Shown here: piece by piece, positions 23,295 to 33,985 of the stretch
Layout of the letters: each line of letters starts with the position of its first letter
Position numbering within the stretch: position 1 is the stretch's first letter
Source: Meghimatium bilineatum
Taxonomy: Eukaryota; Mollusca; Gastropoda; Stylommatophora; Philomycidae
Assembly (NCBI GenBank): GCA_034231615.1
Contig: CM067306.1
Coordinates: forward strand, 33,101,363-33,165,362
DNA length: 64,000 bases
Direction of reading: 5' to 3'
The notes under the pieces: model-generated
Told to the model about the DNA's origin: nothing
Databases searched by the model: none
The model's input: only the letters and a program-made list of their open reading frames with translations
Program-made: the position numbers and the translations under genes

Positions 23295-23575
23295 CTATTG
23301 TCTTTCCCCAGGTGGTTTGTGATCCACTCTTGCCATTAAGTGTAGGGGTGATTGGAGCTCGAAATTGCGTTCTATCGCCAGATGTGTGGCCTCAGCTGTG
23401 CTATGGCAGTGTCTGTACAGGATGTCCCTGACGTTTTCTATCCATCTTTTCTGTGGTCTTCCTCTGGCTTTGTACCCTGATCTCATTTGGTTATATGCTT
23501 GTACGGGCAACTTTTCGTGATGCATTCTCATAATGTGGCCAAGCCACTTGATCTATGACTTAGAAGCAGAAAAAC
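23295..23575 (-). mobile_element. LINE 3' fragment
   Basis: The minus strand reads YKARGRPQKRWIENVRDILY followed by a RH..(S)TAEATHLAIER-like tail, and upstream WLGHI-type words. This is the RT C-terminal region, without a complete domain. Confidence 0.7.
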
Positions 23576-24419
23576 TGAAGTAATGGTAATAGCAAAGAAA
23601 ACATGTCAGTCCAATCCCAGATCAAGTGCCTACCAAGCTCACAGTTTTAAAGTATTGCGTAGATCGTAATTTTTTAGTAGGTTTGTGGGGTCATCGCGGA
23701 ATGCAATATTTTAGTAGTTTGTGTGATGTCACACTGCTGGTTCATTTCTATATATTAGCGAATAGGTTGTTGTATTGATAAAAATAGGAAGAACACAGCT
23801 TTTGCCTCCCTTGAGACAGAGATGTAGAGTTTAGTAGAGGGATAGGCATTTGAGTTAGGATTAGGTCTAACCCTACACATTTTATTGTCGTTAGATACAT
23901 CGATCATTGTCCAAATGCATCGACTTGCACACTTACACAGCGAGTCCCTCAGTCTCCCTTGGATGACACTGGGTGCGGGATCTCAGTGCATAGTGCACAG
24001 ATCAATTCATCTGAAAGCAGTCTCTAACATCCACAATCACCCCTTCTCCTTCGATGCACATTCGTGACATTAAACCATGGCATTATTTAATCTCCACTAA
24101 CATTAACCAATTTGTTTTTCTGAATTCATGGTCTGCTTGTGATGCAATTTCATTGACTAAACAAACACTGTGTGCAATAAAGTACACTTGGAATGAACCT
24201 GTGCATAATATAAAACTTTGTTAACATTTCATGTAGTACAGTGTAGTACACAATCATCCAGCACGATTTGGGATTGGACCTGCATGTCCCCAGAATGCAG
24301 CATAACTAACATTAATCGCCCGTGTGTTGCTGGGCCAGAAAGGGGAGCAAATAATAGCAACACTGTTTACCTTCCACGCATGTCGTAAAAGGCAACTAGG
24401 GAGGTAATGGGATGGAGTT

Positions 24420-24523
24420 GGCTGTCCCATCCCATATAGGGTCAGTGACCCAAAGCCATGCTGAAGTCAGATGTGTCAGGCCAAAAGTCGCAGATATCGC
24501 AGCAATGCTGTAAACCATGACAC
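24420..24523 (-). repeat. 104-bp repeat, right arm of an inverted pair
   Basis: Reverse complement of 22948-23051, about 1.37 kb away. The sequence between holds a LINE fragment and the 23.7-24.0 kb dispersed repeat. Confidence 0.85.
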
Positions 24524-25213
24524 AACACATTCCGTTCTCTGGACTACCTCCTGCTAATCTGCAGGAGTTTGAGAACGAACGCAGAAGAAGACTAACATTA
24601 ACAGCTCTTAATAACCCATAGCCTTTCTTCCAACAAAAGCACAACAGTCCTCTATGACTGAGTAACTGAGACAACACCCAAACACCTATAAGATTGGAAC
24701 CAGTCATTATCAAGGCAATATAATATTCCAATTTGTGGGTATTTTGATAATAGCAGGTGGAAGATTTATTAAAGAATTCAAATGTAGAACAGTTCATCAA
24801 AGAACACTTCACAAGATGAAGATTAGTGATTATCTGAACCGATGGCGGTACACTCTGGGCATCCCCATAGGAATTCTGCCTCTTTCAGCAGATGGTGAAG
24901 GGTAGGTATGCTGATAGTTCCCGTGGCACATTGATTGTATGTTTTCCTAGTTGAATCAGTCAATCAACCAGTCAATTATAAACTCCCTCAATCTCTTAAA
25001 GTCTCATCCACTGTGATGTCTCGTCCAACAGGTGCATATAAAGTGGAATCTCTCTGATAATGTTTTTTACTCCTGCCAGACCATGTTTACTTTTCTGTAT
25101 TCACAAGACAAAGAACATCCTGTGTAATATATCCATCACGATATGAGAAAGAGAATTGTTAGATAGTTAAATAGAACAATTAATGAGAAAGAGAATTGTT
25201 AGATAGTTAAATA

Positions 25214-25373
25214 CCCGCCAAAAATGAATGTGTTGGGCGATTGGAGCAAATAAAATGGCAACACAATGCATTTCCATTCTCTGGATTACATCCAACTGGA
25301 AATCTTGTAGGACCATTGTCCTGTTACAAGAGAAATCCAGTGGGAATTTGAGAATGAACGCTGAAGAAGAAGA
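25214..25373 (+). mobile_element. 160-bp GAA-tailed SINE-like element with 13-bp target duplication
   Basis: Flanked by a perfect 13-bp duplication AGATAGTTAAATA (25201-25213 and 25374-25386). Starts CCCGCCAAAAATGAATGTG and ends GCTGAAGAAGAAGA. No clear polymerase III A/B boxes and no open frame. At least seven relatives lie in the window (4.0, 4.4, 6.5, 10.6, 24.5, 29.2, 48.0 kb). It could be a SINE or the 3' end of an unseen LINE. Confidence 0.82.
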
Positions 25374-25727
25374 AGATAGTTAAATAGAACAATTAATATT
25401 ATTTGAGTTAATTTATTTGTTGTCATGTGACATACTCTTTCCAGAACATAGCCTTCCTTATGAATCTCCTGAAATCCCAGTGGTCTCTGGAAAGTTATCC
25501 CGAGGCCACTGGGAAATGAATATCCTCTAACGACATATGCATGCATTCCTGAATATCTCTTGTCCAACGACTTCTTGGTCTGCCTCCTATCACCCCCTCC
25601 AACAATACTCTTTCCATGCCATTCCAAAAGAAAATTTCAACACATCCATAAAAATATTATTGGCACAATACTCCTGTAGTTAGCGCTCCTGCAGAGAATT
25701 TTAAGGCTCTTAAATTTATTTTTATTT

Positions 25728-26702
25728 TCAATGTTTGACAATTCTGATATCTGGCCAATCAACAGGATTTTCTTCAGGCTTCAGAATGAAGTAAGTAGGA
25801 AACAGAAAATTCAGGAACCAATATTGGCCAAAGACAGCTCGAATTTTGTGATTTAATCTCCGAGTATCTTTTATTTCTAGTGAACTTTTTAAACATGATT
25901 GTTCAAATGAAGTTAACCCTAAATATATGAGTCTACTTTGTGAATACAGATAAAAAGCAGTGAAAAGGTCAAAAACCAGAAGAAAAGATAAAGTTGTCAC
26001 AGATAAAACTGAATGAAAAGATAAATAACCACACATAAATCTCATGATTGCTACAGGAAAAATAACATCAAAATAGGACATCTGATACCATATTGAAAGT
26101 CTAATGTAAGGAATGATATGCAGCGTTGAGTATACACATCCGATCCAAGCCCAGAAAAGAAAAACAATAAAAAAACGATGATTTTGGTAGCCAATGCACG
26201 AGCCAGCAAAGAAGCAGTGGTGATCCCTTTTTAGAACACAAATCTTGCATAAAGGACAGTGGTGACATCTGGGTGGACGAGTGTTTTTACAAATATAACA
26301 TGGCACCCATGACCAGTATGGATAACTCTCTGTTACTATATTACCATCTCTTCTGATGACAGGTTTTGGTGACCTCAAATCATAAATTTGTGATTTGACC
26401 TCAGATATATATTTGTGCTTCGGTATAAATGATGATGACAACAAACCGGAATTATTATCTTCATCAATATAGATGAGATCAGCAATAGATTTGCTGTTAA
26501 TCTGCTCATTCCTTGCATACATCCACTCGTTAACTCTTTCCGCCTGTTTTGCTAAGTTATCATGTTGTGAACCTACAAACATATCTTGAGCAGATCTCAT
26601 GTTTACATGCATAGAACGCTGTGTAGCTATGGCATCTGTAACTTGTTCATTCTCTGTGATAAGTGGCATGATCACAGCAGAGGAGGAATGCTGTTTCGTT
26701 TG
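25728..26702 (-). CDS. Palmitoyltransferase exon 3 (catalytic)
   Basis: Acceptor TTCTTTGTAG, first codons QTKQHSSSAV, phase 0. Holds the polar loop, the whole Cys-rich domain (CYICKNTRPPRCHHC, CKICVLKRDHHC), the last membrane segments and the stop TGA at 25728-25730. AATAAA on the minus strand at about 25721 and 25715 gives a very short 3' UTR. Confidence 0.93.
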   Translation of the reverse strand, partial: QTKQHSSSAVIMPLITENEQVTDAIATQRSMHVNMRSAQDMFVGSQHDNLAKQAERVNEWMYARNEQINSKSIADLIYIDEDNNSGLLSSSFIPKHKYISEVKSQIYDLRSPKPVIRRDGNIVTESYPYWSWVPCYICKNTRPPRCHHCPLCKICVLKRDHHCFFAGSCIGYQNHRFFIVFLFWAWIGCVYSTLHIIPYIRLSIWYQMSYFDVIFPVAIMRFMCGYLSFHSVLSVTTLSFLLVFDLFTAFYLYSQSRLIYLGLTSFEQSCLKSSLEIKDTRRLNHKIRAVFGQYWFLNFLFPTYFILKPEENPVDWPDIRIVKH

Positions 26703-29700
26703 CTACAAAGAACAAAAACTGTTAGTACTATCAACAAGAAATTAAAACAGATAATAATAATATGCATGAAGGTAATTATTGGATGTATGAATGCATGTAT
26801 TAAATGTGTGGATGTATATAATAGGGTGTGAATGTATATATTAGATGTGTGAATATATATACAAGATGTGTGAATGTATATATTCTCTCTTTCATTTCAG
26901 TTCCCTGTGGACCAACTAGGGATGCAACTGTTGGTCTCCAACAATTTCTACTCTGCACTGTCTTCTTCAATTGTCTCCATGAGGTCCCAGTTGATTTCAT
27001 CTCTTCCTCCACTTTTCCTCCTCAAATGTCTCCATGAGGTCCCAGTTGATTTCATCTCTTCCTCCACTTTTCCTCCTCAAATGTCTCCATGAGGTCCCAG
27101 TTGATTTCATCTCTGCCTCCACTTTTCCTCCTCAAATGTCTCCATGAGGTCCCAGTTGATTTCATCTCTTCCTCCACTTTTCCTCATCAAATGTCTCCAT
27201 GAGGTCCCAGTTGATTTCATCTCTTCCTCCACTTTTCCTCATCAAATGTCTCCATGAGGTCACAGTTGATTTCATCTCTTCCTCCACTTTTCCTCATCAA
27301 ATGTCTCCATTAGGTCCCAGTTGATTTCATCTCTTCCTCCACTTTTCCTTCTCAAATGTCTCCATGAGGTCCCAGTTGATTTCTGCTCATCCTCCATTGT
27401 GTGGCCCAAATTTGTATGTGTACATATGCATGTGTTATAGCATTGCATGTTAATATCTTTATGTGAACGAACGTTTATATTAATATATGTACCGGGTATA
27501 TGTTTCTATGTGTGCGAATGTTCATGTTGTTCCTTTTATTTATGTGAGAAAGTGTTTATGTGGATGCATGTTTATATTTATGTATATATATATATATGTA
27601 AGTGCTTATTTAAGTTAATGCATGTATCTCCATTCTGTGTCAATATGTATGCCTATTCTGGTGTGAGCCCTTTCCTGTGTGGATATATTTACATGCCTGT
27701 GCATTTTGTGTGGGTATCCTTCACACATCTATGTTTCCATCTTGTTATATATTTATTTCTTAACTCTTGGTGTGTGTATACATTTCTATATATATATGTA
27801 TATGTATGTGTGGATGTATATATATGTTTATGTCTATATTTGGTTCCACATTAATTCCATGCGCATTCAAATGCTGATCCTTCTTGTATCTTTCCTTTCC
27901 CTAAACCCATCCACCCCACCCCCACACAACCTCGTCATTACCCATCAATCATCATCATGTGCCTTGCTGGCTGGCATAGGTGATCATGTCTCTCCACAGC
28001 TCTCTGTCCACAGTATTGTGTGTCTGAATTGTTGTTGTTTCCATGCCTTGCCAGGTTGTCAAACTAATATTTTCTCACGTTGTCGTCCTCTGTCTCTGTT
28101 GCCTTCGGTCTTGCCTGCTGTAACTGTGTTCGCCAGGCCTGCCTGTCTCATGAAGTGACCCTTTTTCTTATATTATTGATTTAGGTCAGTTTCTCTTTTG
28201 ATTCTTTCGACACCTCAACATTGGTTTTTCTGGCATTCCATGGTATTCTTATATAGAACCACATCTCTATTCCCTCTAATTTCCCACTTTCCAGTTTGTT
28301 TATAATGAAAGCACGCATTTTCTCTTTTACTAGATGCATTTCCACAACTGTTACCGGGTCACATTTCTGCGTTATATAGAAACATGGCTTGGTCAAATTC
28401 AGTCATCTATTTTGTGTATTATTGTTTAGTTTATAATTTATTAGTCTCTTGAAAAAGGTCCCATTTGGACAGACACGTTGAGAATTGTCCTGTTTAGTTT
28501 TATTGTATGTTTTTTATTTACTTTTTAATATATTTTTATTCATAGGGATGGTAAGTTTTTCTAGTAACCAGTTAATTTATTTTGCTTTACCATTTGTTAG
28601 TTCGGTTACTGCGGCACCCTCCACTTTGTCAGACACCCTCCGACCATTTGGTTATTTATGCATGATTTATACACTCCTGCGAATGGCTGAGGATAGAGGT
28701 GTTTGGAGGGCTTTATGTGCTGATGTCTTCAATGTGGCATCCCTATGACCCTGACGAGTTATGACTCTTATTATTATCATCAATTTATCTGCGTACAGAT
28801 ATTTCAAACCACAAAACATTTCACATTTATGATTTTATCATATATTCTCCAAACTCTCTATTTATTATCCCATACCATGATGAATTAAAAATTTATCAAA
28901 TTTAATATAAATTCTCAAAGCCTTCTAATTCTTATTTAATCTCAACAGAACAGTAGGTTACATGCTACTAAGAGTATTGCTCAGAGCATGTAACAATGTA
29001 GTTCAAGCAATATTCTCAATGGTTTTAAAAAATGTGTTCATGAACCTAGCATTACATTTGATTTCAAACCTGCAATCTCATGAATACATGGCAAATGGTT
29101 TTACCACTTAACCACAGAGATCCATAGGGTCTTCCATTACATAGAAAATTCTGAAAAGACTTTTGTAGCAACACATAATATTAGTTACTTATGAAGGTAC
29201 TGCAAAAGATGGATGTTTGGACCATTGGTGCAGATTCCAGTGAGAGTTTGAGATTAAACGCTGAAGAACTTATTACAGTTAAACAATTATCTAAATAAAA
29301 CTTTAGACTAGAAAGTCTTTGAAATAGACCAAGATACATGGGAAGAACTAGCATAAAATAGACCAAGATACATGGGAAGAACTAGCATAAAATAGACCAA
29401 GATACATGGGAAGAACTAGCATAAAATAGACCAAGATACATGGGTAGAACTAGCATAAAATAGACCAAGTTACATGGGAAGAACTAGCATAAAATAGACC
29501 AAGTTACATGGGAAGAACTAGCATAAAATAGACCAAGTTACATGGGAAGAACTAGCATAAAATAGACCAAGTTACATGGGAAGAACTAGCATAAAATAGA
29601 CCAAGATACATGGGAAGAACTAGCATAAAATAGATCTACATAATTCTCTACAGTCAAAAAAATGTGCAGCATCTTGTAAAGGAGGAGAAATGCAGAAGCT

Positions 29701-32662
29701 CAAAAATGGAGAGTAGCTAGAAAGTCCCAGATAGACGAAAAATCATCTATAGTGGTCATCCCATGCCTGAACTGTCCAAGGACATTTGCGACCAGAATAG
29801 GGATTATTAGCCATCTACGAACTCATATTCGAGGACATAACTCGAACTGAATTTCAAAAGAGAATGTAACAAATGGTCATCATCATGTGATGGATGAACA
29901 ACATAACAAAACTATTATTTACCTTGTGTATAAATTGACAATGAGAAACTAATTTCTGATCCATGTATTTATCTCCATGTAAGTGAACATATTCTCTGTA
30001 TGATGAACCAACATATCGAATGCCCAGCCAATTTACCATGACCTCAATGAATAGGAAACAAACAATGCATTGATGCAATAGCACAGTCTCATCGTGTCCC
30101 TCATAAACTAGTGACATGACATCAAAGAGTTCAATTTTTAGGGTTGAAAACACAGTGAACAAGAACAGGATCACTGCCAACCTAAGGAATAAGGCAAAAA
30201 GAATGCGCATTAGATTTATTTGTGCAAAATATGTATATGAACCACGTCTAAGATATTGATAAATTCAAGATTAATTATATCATTATACAGTGGAATCCCG
30301 TTATAACGAAGTGGTCAGGTCTGACAGAATATGTGCATTATAACCGAAATTCATTTTATACGGAAATGACAATTATTAACATACTACTTTATGCCCCTTA
30401 ATAGATCATGTTTCCCTGACAGTCACCTGTGAAGGTCACCTGCCTACGCTGCTCCCCCCTCCATTTTCAGCGCATATAGTTGTGCGCAACCAAACGACCA
30501 TAAACAATATCACAGCGAGTTTCATTTGAACATGCCTTGTAAGACCTGCACACTAAATTAGAAATCATTCTACCTTGACATTTTTTACTTTTCCTGTGAC
30601 TGTCATTGGCTGTTGACAAAAAGTGACCAATATTTAACTACAGTAAAATACAAATGCCTCACTTTAAAAGGATGGGCAGATAGAACAGTGAGACTATATT
30701 CGACATGTGATATTGGGCACAGCTGTAAAAAAATTGGTAGTGTATCCTATTCAGGACGTAGCCATCAACCTAGCATTTTTTTGGCTGTAGTGATTTTTGT
30801 TCAGGACATACCCATACAGTACTGAATAGGGCTTTGTCCAAATGCACTGCCAGTAAATGTGTCATGCTGTTTCTGGGTGAATGCATCACCAGCACACAGT
30901 ATTGGAGTCTATTGTCTAACTTTTCAAACACACACACACTGATCAAAAGTTCAGAGACTACCTTCTTTTCAAAAACAAATTTTAAATAGTTTGTTATACA
31001 GTGATATGTACGCAAATGAATTCATTATAAAATGGTTTTTTTAACTAAGACAAAAAAGTGAAAATAATCGGGGATTTTGAAAAATGTCATTAAAGAGGGA
31101 AATTCGTTAAAAATGGAATTTCACTGTATTTGTTTATGCAAAAGTTAAGAATTTGTACACCAGACTTATCTGGCAACTTTCCATCTTTAGAAAGATAGTA
31201 CGAGTACATGTATTATTGTTGAGCTATAAGGAATATTAAATACAATCCATGGCAATGATGCATGTTACTCACAAAATGAATCTGAGTCAAAAAAGGATCT
31301 TCCACAGTATGAACAAGGAAACACAGGCCTACTTGTACCATCATGTGCTTGTTATCACTTTCTCCTTTGTCTTTATACTATTTCTCATATTTGTCCACTA
31401 TGCAACAGTATCCATGGCATCTTGTTCCTATGATTCCATATTGATGATTGTGTCATGCATATTTCATTTGCATATGACTTTGTACTGAAGTACAGGCCAA
31501 TTCAGAGATCTTTTTCCAAATTGTAATTCTTCCTAAAGGAGATCCTTCAGTATTCTGCCATCTTTCATCCTGCTAGTTTTCTCAGTCATATGTTGTCTAA
31601 AATATATATGATTTAAGATCAGTGAGTGCACCTGCTAATCTGTTGAGATGAAAACCAATACAAAAACTCCATTTTCATACATGAAAAATGGTTTGCCGGA
31701 AACAAAACATCTCATCCAAAGGCAGCGTGACCAAAGCAAAATATCAAACTTGTCTTATGACATAAACCACCTCTGAGTAGGATGCATCTCCTTAATTACA
31801 GAAATGCAGTACACAGCATGTTGAAATCTTCAAAGTATGAACGATAGCTCTGGAAAAAAAGCATGAGCTAATAGATTAAAATTCTAGCAGAATGAATTAA
31901 ACACATTTGACATATTGCTACATCTATTCCATATTAATGTATGGCTCAGAAACATGGACACTAAATAAACAATTACAAGACAAAATTGATGCCTTTGAGA
32001 TGTGGGTATATAGAAGAATAGGGAGAACATCATGGAAAGAGAAGAAAACAAATAAAGAGGTGCTAAAAACACTTAATATGAAGAAAGAACTACTAAGAGA
32101 AATAAAGATCAGGCAAATAAAATACTTTGGACACATTAAAAGACATCACACCCTATTGAAGACCTTACTTGAGGGTAAAGTCAAAGGGAAGCGAGCAAGA
32201 GGTAGGCAGAGATACAAGTGGGAGAGTAACATTACACGATGGACAGGTTACAGTCTAGCAGAGTGCACCACCAAGACAAGAGACAGGAGATGTTGGAGAT
32301 ACGTTGCAGCCAACCTTCGTTGCGGAGACGGCACTTGATGATGATGATGATGATGATATATTCTGAGACCTTCTTTTCTCACCTCTTTGTTTTCTTTTTC
32401 CCATTATTTCATTACAGATCTGATAGTTTTAGCAATGCAAGAATGTTTTATCATAAATTTACCTGTTCATAAACTCAGAAGGAAAGGAAGTAGGCATCTC
32501 ATCTGTCCTTAAGAAACCCATCCCTTTTCTATAATGGGTTAGAAGCTTGTGACTGAGGCTTTCAAACTTTTGTTGGGCTTGTATGTCTGATTCATCTCTT
32601 ACCATTTCTGGGCTCTCTGGGCTTGTGTTGATGAGAAGTGGAAGAAAGTCTGAGTCATCCAT
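25728..32662 (-). CDS. DHHC palmitoyltransferase, ZDHHC24-like, three exons, 477 aa
   Basis: Membrane enzyme that attaches palmitate to protein cysteines through an acyl-enzyme on the DHHC cysteine. Exons: 32463-32662, 29923-30181, 25728-26702; all junctions have GT/AG and fitting phases (2, then 0). Residues 1-66 are an acidic cytosolic tail (MDDSDFLPLL). Membrane segments are predicted near 68-84 and 100-121. A long polar loop follows (about 150-285). The Cys-rich domain is at 288-322 with C-x2-C, HC-x2-C and DHHC at 313-316. Further membrane segments lie near 330-353, 363-380 and 384-405, then TSFE at 416-419, a form of the TTxE motif. Two AATAAA signals lie right after the stop. Closest resemblance is the ZDHHC24 subgroup, but the loop is longer than usual. 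Introns are filled with LINE and MITE copies. Confidence 0.9.
26900..27385 (-). repeat. LINE 3' end with a 55-bp minisatellite (8 units)
   Basis: The minus strand reads STGTSWRQLKKTVQSRNCWR, PTVASLVGPQG, the usual last residues of an RTE-like LINE ORF (TG.SW..L......R..WR). The segment TCTCCATGAGGTCCCAGTTG is then repeated exactly every 55 bp from 26974 to 27359. As 55 is not a multiple of three, the array destroys the frame, so it arose after insertion. Confidence 0.85.
27412..28670 (-). mobile_element. 1.3-kb repeat with an RTE-like LINE end (copy A)
   Basis: Matches about 42686-43905 across its length, apart from a large AT microsatellite present only there. 27940-28395 on the minus strand is a LINE end: INKLESGKLEGIEMWFY, PWNARKTNVEV, GHFMRQAGLANTV, GNRDRGRQREKIL, then a CATGATGATGATTGATG tail. 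The sequence below 27.94 kb, shared by both loci, lies beyond the LINE tail, so a larger composite unit was copied. Confidence 0.75.
29040..29130 (-). mobile_element. tRNA-derived SINE head
   Basis: The minus strand has an A-box-like TGGTTAAGTGGTAAAACC and a B-box-like GCAGGTTTGAAATC about 35 bp apart, as in Ser/Leu-type tRNA SINEs. There is no cloverleaf good enough for a working tRNA. Confidence 0.5.
29317..29860 (+). mobile_element. LINE 3' end with a 34-bp minisatellite and zinc finger
   Basis: 29321-29634 holds about nine units of AAAATAGACCAAGATACATG plus GGAAGAACTAGCAT. After it come the last coding words of a LINE ORF: a Cys/His finger CLNCPRTFATRIGIISHLRTH. The unexpanded counterpart is at 48691-49010, where GAAAGTCTTTGAAATA runs straight into the finger region with one GGGAAGAGCTTGCA word. 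The array therefore grew inside this copy. Confidence 0.82.
29923..30181 (-). CDS. Palmitoyltransferase exon 2
   Basis: 259 bp; acceptor TTGCCTTATTCCTTAG, donor GTAAAT. Codes RLAVILFLFTVFSTLKIELF through KLVSHCQFIHK, with two membrane helices. The frame is open upstream and contains a Met (MRIL) before the acceptor, but the excellent splice site and exact phase match to exon 1 make that Met intronic. Confidence 0.9.
30288..31126. mobile_element. Pogo/Tc1-like non-autonomous element, 839 bp
   Basis: TA-flanked; left end CAGTGGAATCCCGTTATAAC, right end inverted CAGTGAAATTCCATTTTTAA. The interior has no intact transposase. It is in palmitoyltransferase intron 1. Same termini as the small MITEs at 4.65, 34.2 and 53.7 kb, of which it may be a longer relative. 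Confidence 0.78.
31905..32353 (+). mobile_element. RTE-like LINE 3' end with (GAT)n tail, antisense in intron 1
   Basis: A 143-codon open stretch: CYIYSILMYGSETWTL, DAFEMWVYRRIGRTSW, IKYFGHIKRH, RARGRQRYKW, CWRYVAANLRCGDGT, stop, then TGATGATGATGATGATGAT. This is the RT C-terminal region of an RTE-like LINE, cut at its 5' end. It is nearly identical to the minus-strand copy at 32757-33625. Confidence 0.88.
32463..32662 (-). CDS. Palmitoyltransferase exon 1
   Basis: ATG at 32662 in good context (GAAAATGG); codes MDDSDFLPLLINTSPESPEM through PTSFPSEFMN and the AG of the next Arg; donor GTAAAT. The acidic cytosolic head has no known domain. It is only about 95 bp from the 3' tail of a LINE on the same strand (32757), so the promoter and 5' UTR must lie in that short gap, in the LINE, or in an upstream exon. 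Confidence 0.87.
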
Positions 32663-32756
32663 TTTCTAAAGTAGCCAGGTTTTTCACAAGTTAATAATAT
32701 TTGAAATATATTAACAAAATAATTTGATTTAAATATATACTTATTTAATTTATTGT

Positions 32757-33625
32757 CATCATCATCATCATCAAGTGGCGTCTCCGCAACGAAGGTTGGC
32801 TGCAACGTATCTCGAACATCTCCTGTCTCTTGTCTTGGTGGTACACTCTGCTAGACTGTAACCTGTCCATCGTGTAATGTTACTCTCCCACTTGTATCTC
32901 TGCCTACCTCCTGCTCGCTTCCCTTTGACTTTACCCTCAAGTAAGGTCTTCAATAGGGTGTCATGTCTTTTAATGTGTCCAAAGTATTTTATTTGCCTGA
33001 TCTTTATTTCTCTTAGTAGTTCTTTCTTCATATTAAGTGTCTTTAGCACCTCTTTATTTGTTTTCTTCTCTTTCCATGATGTTCTCCCTATTCTTCTATA
33101 TACCCACATCTCAAAGGCATCAATTTTGTCTTCTAATTGTTTATATAGTGTCCATGTTTCTGAACCATACATTAATATGGAATAGATATAGCATTTTATA
33201 ATTCTCATTTTTAACTTGTTTGTAATTTGTTTAGATATTAATAATTTCCTCATGCCATTGAAGGTACTTTTAGCCATTCCTATTCTCCTTTTAACTTCTG
33301 TTTCACATCTGCCATCATTTGTGACTACGTGTCCAAGATATTGATACTGTTTTACTTGTTGTAGTTTCTCTCCCTGTATGTTTATGTTTACCTCCTGTTC
33401 TTCTGTGTCTTTGCTGATTATCATGGTTTTTGTTTTTTGAATGTTTATATCCAGTCCATATTCATTACTTGATTTATTGACTTGATCTATTAGTCTTTGT
33501 AGTTCATGTTCACTTTCTGCCAAAAGAACAGTGTCATCTGCATATCTAATGTTGTTAATTATTTTCCCATTGATCTTGAGTCCTGGTATTTCTTCTATAT
33601 TTTTAAAGATATTCTCTGTGTAGAT
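32757..33625 (-). mobile_element. RTE-like LINE, open from the RT active site to the end
   Basis: An uninterrupted frame of about 285 codons runs from IYTENIFKNIEEI through IRYADDTVLLAESEHELQ (catalytic YADD), YLGHVVTNDGRCETEV, MYGSETWTL, KYFGHIKRH to RYVAANLRCGDAT, then an ATGATGATGATGAC tail. It is 5' truncated; the lack of stops makes it the youngest LINE copy here. Relatives: 31905-32353 and 52985-53522. Confidence 0.9.
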
Positions 33626-33644
33626 TTATTGTACATAGATTATA

Positions 33645-33985
33645 ATGAAAGAGTTCACAGCGTGTGAAATGAGATGTTTGAGGAAAGCTATAAATGTCAT
33701 CAGGAGGGACAGATGAAGAAATAAAGACTATCTCAAGATTACATCAAGACAGCATTAGAGATGGTTTGGCCACCGCATGAGAATGGAATCAGCAAAACCA
33801 GCCCTTTGTGCATACAACAGCAGAAGATCGGGTTACAAAGCATGAGGAAGACCAAGAACTAAATGAATAGAGACAATTATAAAATACTTAAAGAGATACA
33901 GGCTGACCTGTGTCCCAAATGGCCAAATACATCTCCAACTTCCCCCACAATGGTACAAGTGGAAATGACAGCAGATAGATAAACA
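33645..33985 (+). mobile_element. LINE 3' fragment
   Basis: Degenerate RT tail: EMRCLRKAINVI, then WFGHRMRMESAKPALC-like, SGYKA..RPRT and WYKWK..Q, ending in GCAGATAGATAAAC. Related to the 35.3 and 47.4 kb copies. Multiple stops. Confidence 0.6.

Larger units (their letters stand above)
26703..29922 (-). other. Palmitoyltransferase intron 2
   Basis: 3,220 bp between GTAAAT and TTGTAG. Contents, listed separately: a 55-bp minisatellite in a LINE end, a 1.3-kb repeat shared with 42.7 kb, a tRNA-like SINE, and a 34-bp minisatellite inside a LINE end. No other exon was seen. Confidence 0.85.

Noticed and set aside
27447-28158. Long plus-strand frames rich in Tyr, Ile, Val and Cys (also at 42490-43597)
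   Set aside because: They run antisense through a LINE end and AT-rich flanks, and the same pattern in both paralogous blocks comes from TATA/TGTA-rich DNA; no domain.
29854-30210. A 118-codon frame starting MRILFALFLRL as a stand-alone membrane protein
   Set aside because: It contains a strong acceptor at 30181 and donor at 29922 and fits exactly as exon 2 of the palmitoyltransferase.
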